A stretch of 64,000 nucleotides of DNA, from positions 1 to 64,000 of the forward strand of contig NZ_JANUSD010000022.1 of NCBI RefSeq assembly GCF_024793945.1. Direction: 5' to 3'. This document shows, piece after piece, positions 27,067-34,332 of this stretch (positions are counted from its first letter, which is position 1; each line of letters opens with the position of its first letter). Position numbers and translations under genes: made by a program. Below the pieces are notes generated by a model, which saw only the letters and a program-made list of their open reading frames with translations, ran no database searches and was not told where the DNA came from. The stretch comes from Emticicia fluvialis. GTDB lineage: Bacteria; Bacteroidota; Bacteroidia; Cytophagales; Spirosomataceae.

Positions 27067-27104
27067 AAAAAGCAGTAGTAATTCAAAAATTGCTACTGCT
27101 TTTT
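27067..27104 (+). terminator. Terminator of the HtrA gene
   Basis: A 12-bp perfect stem AAAAAGCAGTAG / CTACTGCTTTTT (27067-27078 with 27093-27104) followed by GTTTAT. Confidence 0.9.
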
Positions 27105-27258
27105 GTTTATATCACACCGTAAAAGCCGTAATGGGTTTTTCAAAATGCTTTATATGTTTTATGATGCCAGTTTCTGATTATTGAATCAAATCCTCTGCCA
27201 ATACCGTGTATCAATAGAAGTAGTTGGCGGTTCTGTTCTTTTTTCGTTCAATCTTAAC

Positions 27259-27266
27259 TAATTTTG
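27259..27266 (+). promoter_or_regulatory. -7 box of the pse operon
   Basis: TAATTTTG matches TAnnTTTG, about 100 bp before pseB. The -33 region lacks a consensus TTTG at 17-23 bp, so the promoter may be weak or need an activator. Confidence 0.5.
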
Positions 27267-27367
27267 CGCCTTCATGCACTCATGTGTCAGTGAACTGTTA
27301 AAAAATATCATCAGGGTTATATCATAAATTCACCTTTGATATTTTTTGAGCCAAACTTAAACATTCT

Positions 27368-28387
27368 ATGTCATTTACGCTGAAAGATAAATCAATCCTT
27401 ATTACCGGAGGAACAGGCTCGTTAGGTAAAGCGCTTACTAAGCATATATTAAGCAGGCATCCTGAAATAAAGAAATTAATCATCTTTTCCAGAGATGAGC
27501 AAAAACAATTTCAGATGGCGCAGGAATACCCCGACAGCAAGTATCCGCAAATGAGGTACTTTATAGGCGATGTACGTGATTTTGAACGCCTGAAGCGAGC
27601 CTTACGTGGGGTTGATTACGTGATTCATGCCGCAGCCATGAAACACGTGCACATTGCAGAGTATAACCCTATGGAATGTGTAAAAACCAATGTTTTAGGT
27701 GCAGAGAACGTTATCAATGCCTGCCTGGAAACAGATGTAGAAAGGGTAGTGGCTTTATCGACAGACAAAGCCTGTGCACCTATCAATCTTTACGGAGCCA
27801 CCAAGCTGGCATCAGACAAACTATTTGTGGCAGCCAATAACATAAAAGGCTGGAACCCCATCCGGTTTTCGGTAGTTCGTTATGGCAACGTAATGGGGTC
27901 AAACGGTTCGGTTATTCCCTTCTTTATGAATAAGCGTAAAGAAGGAATTATTCCTATTACAGACCCCAACATGACCCGCTTCAATATCTCTCTGCAAGGT
28001 GGAGTAGACATGGTCATGCATGCGTTGGAACACGCCTGGGGAGGCGAAATTTTTATACCGAAGATTCCTTCATACCGTATTCTGGATGTGGCTGAGGCCA
28101 TAGCGCCTGAATGCGAAACAAAAATTGTTGGAATAAGACCCGGCGAGAAAATTCATGAAGAAATGATTACCGAGTCAGACTCGTTCCTGACCTACGATCT
28201 GGGTAAGTATTTTACCATTCTGCCTTCTATGCATAAATGGAAAATTGAAGATTTTACGGCCGCGTTTAATGCGCAAAAGGTACCGGTGGGCTTCAGGTAC
28301 ACATCTGCTGAAAACACAGAATGGGAAACAGTTGAGAGCCTGAGAAAATTGATTAAAGAACATGTAGACTCAAACTTTAGTGTTTAA
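27368..28387 (+). CDS. pseB: UDP-GlcNAc 4,6-dehydratase (inverting)
   Basis: A 339-residue short-chain dehydrogenase-fold enzyme making UDP-2-acetamido-2,6-dideoxy-beta-L-arabino-hexos-4-ulose, the first step to pseudaminic acid. NAD(P) is bound at GGTGSLG (14-20). The catalytic set is STDKAC (Asp133, Lys134) and Tyr142-xxx-Lys146, as in FlaA1/PseB, where Asp-Lys does dehydration and C5 inversion. It has no membrane helices, unlike the CapD-like paralogue at 44343. It is first in a six-gene unit: the pseC ATG follows its stop directly. Confidence 0.95.
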   Translation: MSFTLKDKSILITGGTGSLGKALTKHILSRHPEIKKLIIFSRDEQKQFQMAQEYPDSKYPQMRYFIGDVRDFERLKRALRGVDYVIHAAAMKHVHIAEYNPMECVKTNVLGAENVINACLETDVERVVALSTDKACAPINLYGATKLASDKLFVAANNIKGWNPIRFSVVRYGNVMGSNGSVIPFFMNKRKEGIIPITDPNMTRFNISLQGGVDMVMHALEHAWGGEIFIPKIPSYRILDVAEAIAPECETKIVGIRPGEKIHEEMITESDSFLTYDLGKYFTILPSMHKWKIEDFTAAFNAQKVPVGFRYTSAENTEWETVESLRKLIKEHVDSNFSV

Positions 28388-29575
28388 ATGAATGTCATTC
28401 CCTACGGAAAACAACATATAACTGAAGAAGATATAGCCGTTGTTATTGAAACCCTTAAAAGTCCGTATCTGACACAGGGGCCTAAAATAAAAGAGTTTGA
28501 AGATAACTTTGCCCGGTTTATTGGCGCACGTTATGCCGTGGCGGTTTCAAACGGCACAGCAGCTCTGCACTTATGTACTTTGGCATTGGGTGTAAAAGAG
28601 GGGCAAAAGGTTATTGCCACACCCATTACTTTTGTGGCGTCGTCTAATTGTGTACGTTATTGTGGTGGCGAAATAGTGTTTGGTGATATTGACCCTGAAA
28701 CCTATCTGCTAGATATCAACGCTGTAAGAGCATTACTGGAAAACGCGCCAGAAGGAACATATACCGGAATTATCCCGGTCGATTTTGCAGGCAGAGCCGT
28801 TAACATGGAAGAGTTCCGGAAACTGGCCGATGAATATAACCTCTGGATAATTGAAGACGCCTGCCATGCGCCGGGTGCATTTTTCAAAGATTCAAACGGT
28901 GTAAATCAATCTTGTGGAAATGGTAATTTTGCCGACCTGGCAGTTTTCTCGTTTCACCCGGTTAAACACATTGCCTGCGGAGAAGGGGGCATGATAACCA
29001 CCAATGACGAAGAACTGTACAAAAAACTGCTTCAGTTAAGAACACACGGTATCGTGCGCGATACCAACTTATACACCAACAGCATTGAGCTGGCGGGCGG
29101 AGCAGACGCTTACCCCGGCTGGTATATGGAAATGCAGTCGCTTGGGTATAATTACAGAATTACCGATTTCCAGGCAGCGCTAGGCAGCAGTCAGTTACAA
29201 AGAATTGACCACAATCTGGCCAGCAGAAGAGCCATTGCAGCCCGGTACGATGCGGCCTTCAGAGATTGTCCTTTCATTAGGGGGCATTCGGGTGTTGTAG
29301 AAGGCCATGCCTATCACCTGTATGTAATAGAGGTAGACAACCGCCTGGGCTTGTACAACCATCTGCACGCGCATAAAATTATGGCTCAGATACACTACGT
29401 ACCCTCGCATATTATGCCTTATTATCGTGATTTAGGCTGGAAAGAAGGCGACAGACCAATGGCAGAATCATATTACGAGCGCTGTTTGAGTATTCCGATG
29501 TACCATACCCTTACAACCGACGAGCAAAACTTTGTTATAGATTCCATCCTTAATTTTCTGAACACCCAACCATGA
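28388..29575 (+). CDS. pseC: UDP-4-amino-4,6-dideoxy-N-acetyl-beta-L-altrosamine transaminase
   Basis: A 395-residue PLP aminotransferase of the DegT/DnrJ/EryC1/StrS family. It starts MNVIPYGKQHI, typical of PseC; SNGTAAL (54-60) grips the PLP phosphate, EDACH (156-160) stacks and pairs with the cofactor, and Lys193 in FHPVKHIACGEGG is the Schiff-base lysine. It aminates C4 of the PseB product. It starts on the base after the pseB stop and overlaps the methyltransferase gene by ATGA. Confidence 0.95.
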   Translation: MNVIPYGKQHITEEDIAVVIETLKSPYLTQGPKIKEFEDNFARFIGARYAVAVSNGTAALHLCTLALGVKEGQKVIATPITFVASSNCVRYCGGEIVFGDIDPETYLLDINAVRALLENAPEGTYTGIIPVDFAGRAVNMEEFRKLADEYNLWIIEDACHAPGAFFKDSNGVNQSCGNGNFADLAVFSFHPVKHIACGEGGMITTNDEELYKKLLQLRTHGIVRDTNLYTNSIELAGGADAYPGWYMEMQSLGYNYRITDFQAALGSSQLQRIDHNLASRRAIAARYDAAFRDCPFIRGHSGVVEGHAYHLYVIEVDNRLGLYNHLHAHKIMAQIHYVPSHIMPYYRDLGWKEGDRPMAESYYERCLSIPMYHTLTTDEQNFVIDSILNFLNTQP

Positions 29576-30204
29576 TAGAAAAGAATTATATCACACCGCA
29601 GGAAGAGTTTTGGGCGGGTAGCTTTGGTAATGAGTACATTCAGCGTAATCAAAGTCAGGAGTATCTGGCGTCTAACCTCAACTTCTTTGTAAAAGCTTTG
29701 CATCAGGCAGGCAAACCCAAATCTCTTATAGAGTTTGGCGCTAATATCGGTATGAACCTCAGAGCCATCAAGGCTTTGTATCCGGGCATTGATTTAGGAG
29801 GTATTGAAATTAATGAAGAAGCTGCGGGTGAATTAAGAAAAGTTATAGGTTCTGAGAACGTCTTTCAAGGTTCTATTCTTGAGTATGAGCCGGTAAAAAA
29901 ATATGAGGTTGCGCTTATAAAAGGGGTCTTGATTCATATCAACCCTGAGGTGTTGCCTGTCATTTACCAGAAACTCTATGAAGCCTCGGGCAGGTACATT
30001 CTCATTTGTGAATATTACAACCCGTCTCCGGTCTCAATTAACTACCGCGGGCATACAGACAGGCTCTTCAAACGAGATTTTGCCGGAGAAATGCTAGAGA
30101 AATACCCTGATTTAAGCCTGGTAGATTACGGCTTTGTTTATAGAAGAGACCCGGCGTTCCCTCAGGATGACATCACATGGTTTTTAATGCAGAAAAAAGA
30201 CTGA
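29572..30204 (+). CDS. Pseudaminic acid biosynthesis-associated methyltransferase
   Basis: A 210-residue class I SAM-dependent methyltransferase. Motif I is EFGANIGMNL (about 57-66), with IEIN as the acidic ribose contact and the conserved-looking ICEYYNP near residue 145. It matches the methylase family that is found with pse genes (TIGR03587 type). Substrate is not known; methylation of a Pse intermediate or of the final sugar is inferred from its place inside the operon, with 4-bp ATGA overlap to pseC and 7 bp to pseF. Confidence 0.85.
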   Translation: MIEKNYITPQEEFWAGSFGNEYIQRNQSQEYLASNLNFFVKALHQAGKPKSLIEFGANIGMNLRAIKALYPGIDLGGIEINEEAAGELRKVIGSENVFQGSILEYEPVKKYEVALIKGVLIHINPEVLPVIYQKLYEASGRYILICEYYNPSPVSINYRGHTDRLFKRDFAGEMLEKYPDLSLVDYGFVYRRDPAFPQDDITWFLMQKKD

Positions 30205-30211
30205 CAGGCAC

Positions 30212-30898
30212 ATGGGCAATATAGCTATTATTCCGGCAAGAGGAGGAAGCAAGCGGATTCCTCGAAAAAACGTAAAAGACTTTTGCGGAGAGCCTATTAT
30301 TGCCTATTCCATAAAGGCGGCATTAAAAAGTGGTTTGTTTGATGAGGTAATGGTATCTACTGATGATAGCGAAATTGCCTCTGTCAGCCGGCAATTTGGC
30401 GCCAGTGTCCCTTTTCTCCGGTCGGCGGCAAACGCCAATGACTATGCCACAACCGCCGCTGTATTAACAGAGGTGCTAACCCAATACCAAGCCATAAATA
30501 AAAGCTATCAGTACGGGTGTTGCATCTACCCCACTGCCCCCTTTACCTCTGTTCAAAAGCTAAAGGAGGCTTATGCGCTGCTTAATGCCAATGGGTTTGA
30601 TACCGTCTTGCCTGTTCAGCGTTTTTCGTTTCCAATTCAGCGTGCTTTTTATAAAGAAGACAACCAAATCAGTTGGGTAGAGCCACAACATGCCCTTACC
30701 CGCTCTCAGGATTTACCCCAGACCTATCATGACGCGGGGCAATTCTATTTCTTTCATGTAAGTTCTTTTCTGAAAAGCCAGAAACTGATTACCTCTAATT
30801 CAGGAGCGGTTGAAATAAGCGAGCTTGAAGGACAAGACATTGACAATGAAACCGACTGGAAACTGGCTGAACTGAAATTTAGACTGATGAATCCATGA
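30212..30898 (+). CDS. pseF: Pseudaminic acid cytidylyltransferase
   Basis: A 228-residue nucleotidyltransferase that activates pseudaminic acid with CTP. The N-terminus IPARGGSKRIPRKN (8-21) is the CTP-binding motif of the CMP-sialic acid synthetase family; YPTAPF and DAGQFYFF are usual for PseF. It makes the CMP-sugar donor in the last cytoplasmic step, though its gene is in mid-operon. It overlaps the GNAT gene by ATGA. Confidence 0.95.
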   Translation: MGNIAIIPARGGSKRIPRKNVKDFCGEPIIAYSIKAALKSGLFDEVMVSTDDSEIASVSRQFGASVPFLRSAANANDYATTAAVLTEVLTQYQAINKSYQYGCCIYPTAPFTSVQKLKEAYALLNANGFDTVLPVQRFSFPIQRAFYKEDNQISWVEPQHALTRSQDLPQTYHDAGQFYFFHVSSFLKSQKLITSNSGAVEISELEGQDIDNETDWKLAELKFRLMNP

Positions 30899-31914
30899 GA
30901 AAATATGCCTGCCTGACGCAACAGATATTTGGTTCTGAAAAATATACCATTGTGCCTCTGCGAGACCAGGATAAATATGACATAATGCAGTGGCGGAATG
31001 AGCAGATTTATCATTTAAGGCAGGCCGCCCCGCTTACTACTCAGCAGCAGGAATGGTATTTCGATAAGGTGGTGGCTCAATTGTTTGAAACAGCCAAACC
31101 AGCTCAGTTGCTTTTCTCTTATCTTGAAAATGACACCTGCATTGGCTATGGTGGATTGGTACATATTAACTGGACAGACAGGCACGCTGAGATATCGTTT
31201 ATCATGAAAACCAGCCTCGAAAAAGATTTTTTCGAATTTCACTGGCGTACGTATCTTTCTTTAATTGAAAAAGTTGCTTTTGAAGAGCTGAATCTGCATA
31301 AAATATTTACTTATGCCTTTAATTTGAGGCCTCATTTGTATGTGGCTATTGAAAAAAGTAATTACCAGTTAGAAGCCACATTGCCAGGCCACTGCTTGTT
31401 TAAAGGTAAATTTATTGATGTGCTTATTCATTCAAAGTTTAATGATATCAATATCAGAACAGCCAATGAAGCCGATTTGATGCGCTATTTTAACTGGACT
31501 AATGACGAAGAGGTACGGAAACAATCTTTTAACAGCCAGCCGGTGGTACTTGAAAATCACCGGCAGTGGTTTCTTAAAAAAATAAAAGACCCCAACTGCC
31601 TGATGCTTGTTTTTGAAGATGCCCGCCAACAGCCAATAGGGCAGGTAAGATTTGAAAATAACCCCGATAAGCAAAATAGCATTGTTGGTGTATCGATTGA
31701 TAAATCATTCAGAGGTAAAGGGCTGGCTGGGCAATTGCTAACAAGGGCTGTGCGGTATTTTTTAAGAGAAAACCCCGGGTACACCATTGAGGCGTATATA
31801 AAAACCGAAAATAAAGGGTCAATAGGCGCATTTAAAAGTGCCGGCTTTTTGTTTACTAAAAACTTAGATTATCAGGGCTTTGAAACTGTATTATATACAA
31901 GGAGGAATCAATGA
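30895..31914 (+). CDS. Tandem GNAT N-acetyltransferase, PseH candidate
   Basis: A 339-residue protein made of two GNAT domains. Residues 1-180 (IMQWRNEQIYHLRQ ... IGYGGLVHINW ... DVLIHS) match the single-domain acetyltransferase usual in Bacteroidota pse/leg loci and lack a clear RGxG acetyl-CoA loop. Residues 185-339 (RYFNWTNDEEVRKQSFNS ... IGQVRFE ... SFRGKGLAG) carry a good motif A loop (R-G-K-G) and resemble the GNAT domain that elsewhere is fused behind PseG. At least one half should acetylate the C4 amine of the pseC product, the PseH step. The second half may serve another amine. Both halves read through without a frameshift. It overlaps both neighbours by ATGA. Confidence 0.82.
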   Translation: MRKYACLTQQIFGSEKYTIVPLRDQDKYDIMQWRNEQIYHLRQAAPLTTQQQEWYFDKVVAQLFETAKPAQLLFSYLENDTCIGYGGLVHINWTDRHAEISFIMKTSLEKDFFEFHWRTYLSLIEKVAFEELNLHKIFTYAFNLRPHLYVAIEKSNYQLEATLPGHCLFKGKFIDVLIHSKFNDINIRTANEADLMRYFNWTNDEEVRKQSFNSQPVVLENHRQWFLKKIKDPNCLMLVFEDARQQPIGQVRFENNPDKQNSIVGVSIDKSFRGKGLAGQLLTRAVRYFLRENPGYTIEAYIKTENKGSIGAFKSAGFLFTKNLDYQGFETVLYTRRNQ

Positions 31915-32951
31915 AAATAGCGAATTACAGCATAGGGCAAAACCATAAGCCATTTATAATTGCCGAAATGAGCGGCAATCATAATCAGTCTTTAGAAAGA
32001 GCCCTGAAAATAATTAAGACAGCCGCTGAATGTGGGGCCGATGCCATTAAATTACAGACTTATACAGCCGATACCATAACTATTAACCAGAGAGGCGGGC
32101 TTTTTGATATCAAAGACGATACTTCGCTCTGGAAAAACCGGAATCTTTACGAATTGTATGAAGAAGCGCACACCCCCTGGGAATGGCACGAAGCCATGTA
32201 TAAATGTGCCGCCGACAATAACATTATCTGTTTTTCTACCCCATTTGATGATACGGCTGTAGATTTTCTTGAAAACCTGGGCACACCGGCGCATAAAATA
32301 GCTTCTTTTGAAAACAACCATTTCCCGCTGTTGAAAAAGGTTGCCCAGACGGGAAAGCCCGTCATTATGTCAACAGGTGCCAGTACACTGGCCAACCTTG
32401 ATGAAGCCGTAGCTGTTTTACGGGCTAATGGTTGTAAAGACCTGGTGCTGCTGAAATGCACAAGCAACTATCCGGCCAGTCCTGAAAACTCTAATGTTCG
32501 TACTATTCCACACCTGCGCGATTTGTTTCAGTGCGAAGTAGGCCTGAGCGACCACACCATGGGCATTGGCGTACCATGTGCAGCAGTAACATTGGGGGCA
32601 ACCGTTATAGAAAAACACTTTTGCCTGAGCCGCGCCGAAGGCGGAGTAGATTCAGCTTTTTCGTTAGAACCTGACGAACTGAAATCGTTAGTGATTGAAA
32701 CCGAAAGAGCCTGGCAGTCGTTGGGGGTTATTCAGTATGGTGTTCAGGAATCAGAAAAGAAAAGCCTTTTGTTTAAGCGCTCAATTTATGTAGTAAAAGA
32801 TATCAAATCGGGCGAGGCATTTACTGAAGAAAACTTAAGGGTAATTCGCCCGGGAGACGGACTACCGCCTAAATACTATGAGGGGCTGCTAGGCAAAATC
32901 AGCCATACAGACTTAAAAGCCGGTACTCCGTTGCAGTCAATCGAATCATAA
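31911..32951 (+). CDS. pseI: Pseudaminic acid synthase
   Basis: A 346-residue NeuB-family enzyme condensing 2,4-diacetamido-2,4,6-trideoxy-L-altrose with phosphoenolpyruvate. The TIM barrel (1-275) shows FIIAEMSGNHNQS, DAIKLQTY, STPFD and LSDHTMG; the C-terminal SAF (antifreeze-like) domain covers about 285-346. The LQTYTADT signature fits PseI better than NeuB or LegI. It is the last gene of the operon, with 217 bp to rmlA. Confidence 0.95.
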   Translation: MKIANYSIGQNHKPFIIAEMSGNHNQSLERALKIIKTAAECGADAIKLQTYTADTITINQRGGLFDIKDDTSLWKNRNLYELYEEAHTPWEWHEAMYKCAADNNIICFSTPFDDTAVDFLENLGTPAHKIASFENNHFPLLKKVAQTGKPVIMSTGASTLANLDEAVAVLRANGCKDLVLLKCTSNYPASPENSNVRTIPHLRDLFQCEVGLSDHTMGIGVPCAAVTLGATVIEKHFCLSRAEGGVDSAFSLEPDELKSLVIETERAWQSLGVIQYGVQESEKKSLLFKRSIYVVKDIKSGEAFTEENLRVIRPGDGLPPKYYEGLLGKISHTDLKAGTPLQSIES

Positions 32952-33168
32952 AAAATTTGTTTGAGCTGGCAAACAGAGTATTTGATGCCCCGTTAATCCT
33001 TCAATCTGGATTTTTCAATTACTGGTTATTTATAAATTTTCTATAAATTTACTATACCATTACGTAAGAAAGATTTAACTTTCCGCCAAAGTACCTTCTT
33101 GATTACGTTACAGTTTAAGTTAACCTGACACGAAATCTTAAAGTTTCGTTTTACTTTATATTAAACAT

Positions 33169-34026
33169 ATGAAAGGAATTATTCTCGCCGGAGGCTCTGG
33201 AACCCGTTTACATCCGCTTACACTTGCTGTGAGTAAACAGTTAATGCCAGTATATGATAAGCCAATGATTTACTACCCATTGTCGATACTTATGTTGGCA
33301 GGAATCCGCGAGATTCTGATTATCTCTACTCCTCATGATTTACCTCACTTCAAAAAGTTATTGGGCGATGGGAGCAGAATAGGTTGTGAATTCAGCTATG
33401 CCGAACAACCATCGCCTGACGGCCTGGCGCAGGCTTTTATCATAGGTGCCGATTTTATCGGTAACGACAGTGTGGCATTGGTATTAGGCGACAATATATT
33501 TTATGGTAGCGGTTTAAGCAAATTATTGCAGAGCAGCACCAACCCCGACGGCGGCATTGTGTTTGCCTACCAGGTGCATGACCCGGAAAGATACGGTGTT
33601 ATTGAGTTTGACGATAACCGTAAGGCCATATCTATTGAAGAAAAACCTCAAAAGCCTAAGTCAAACTTTGCTGTGCCGGGTTTATACTTCTATGACAACA
33701 ACGTGGTAGAAATTGCCAGAAACATAAAACCATCACCGCGTGGCGAACTGGAGATTACCGACATCAATAAAGTGTATCTTGAAAGTGGCAGGCTTAGTGT
33801 AGGTATTATGAACCGAGGTACGGCCTGGCTCGATACCGGCACATTTGTTTCTTTAATGCAAGCCGCACAGTTTGTACAGGTTATAGAAGAAAGACAAGGC
33901 CTTAAAATTGGTTGCATTGAAGAGGTGGCGTACAGAATGGGCTTTATAGATGCAGGCCAGCTTGAAACCATAGCCAAGCCCCTTGTTAAAAGCGGTTATG
34001 GTCAATATTTGTTGAATTTAATCTGA
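33169..34026 (+). CDS. rmlA: Glucose-1-phosphate thymidylyltransferase
   Basis: A 285-residue enzyme making dTDP-glucose. ILAGGSGTRLHPLT (5-18) binds dTTP, KQLMPVYDKPMIYYP (24-38) and GDNIFYG are RmlA signatures, and EEKPQKPKSN is the usual loop around the sugar. The expected partners rmlB, C and D are not in this window. It has its own upstream region of 217 bp and no terminator that I can see behind it. Confidence 0.96.
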   Translation: MKGIILAGGSGTRLHPLTLAVSKQLMPVYDKPMIYYPLSILMLAGIREILIISTPHDLPHFKKLLGDGSRIGCEFSYAEQPSPDGLAQAFIIGADFIGNDSVALVLGDNIFYGSGLSKLLQSSTNPDGGIVFAYQVHDPERYGVIEFDDNRKAISIEEKPQKPKSNFAVPGLYFYDNNVVEIARNIKPSPRGELEITDINKVYLESGRLSVGIMNRGTAWLDTGTFVSLMQAAQFVQVIEERQGLKIGCIEEVAYRMGFIDAGQLETIAKPLVKSGYGQYLLNLI

Positions 34027-34332
34027 TATTCATATATTTTGTTGTTGCTGAAATTCTTTAAAAAGAAAACAGGCAGAGTGTTTCTTTAATGGAAACTAAT
34101 TCTGCGCCTAACCAAAATATCTTTCTGCTTTGACAACACAACCTCACTGTGAACAGAAAACACATCGGAGATGATTAATGATTCTCCGGCACATGGATGG
34201 AATAATAGGTGATTGCAATGGCTGAAATTGGGTTTTATCAGATATGTAAAATGGTCGCCTGCTAATGGGTTTGCCGTAATTGTTGTTTTTTAATTTTACC
34301 CTAATTTAAGATTCCTACGTATCATTCAAATC
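34027..34332. other. 306-bp intergenic region before the wza-like gene
   Basis: Only the promoter at 34270-34298 is recognised. No terminator of rmlA is visible and no coding frame. Confidence 0.6.
34270..34298 (+). promoter_or_regulatory. Promoter of the wza-like gene
   Basis: TTTG (34270-34273), 17-bp spacer, TAATTTTA (34291-34298), one base off the TAnnTTTG consensus. Transcription would start near 34305, about 28 bases before the ATG. Confidence 0.6.

Larger units (their letters stand above)
27012..27367. other. 356-bp intergenic region before the pse operon
   Basis: Contains the HtrA terminator (27067-27104) and the -7 box of the pse operon (27259-27266). Nothing else recognised; an open frame of 76 codons running into it from inside the HtrA gene is not coding. 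Confidence 0.6.
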
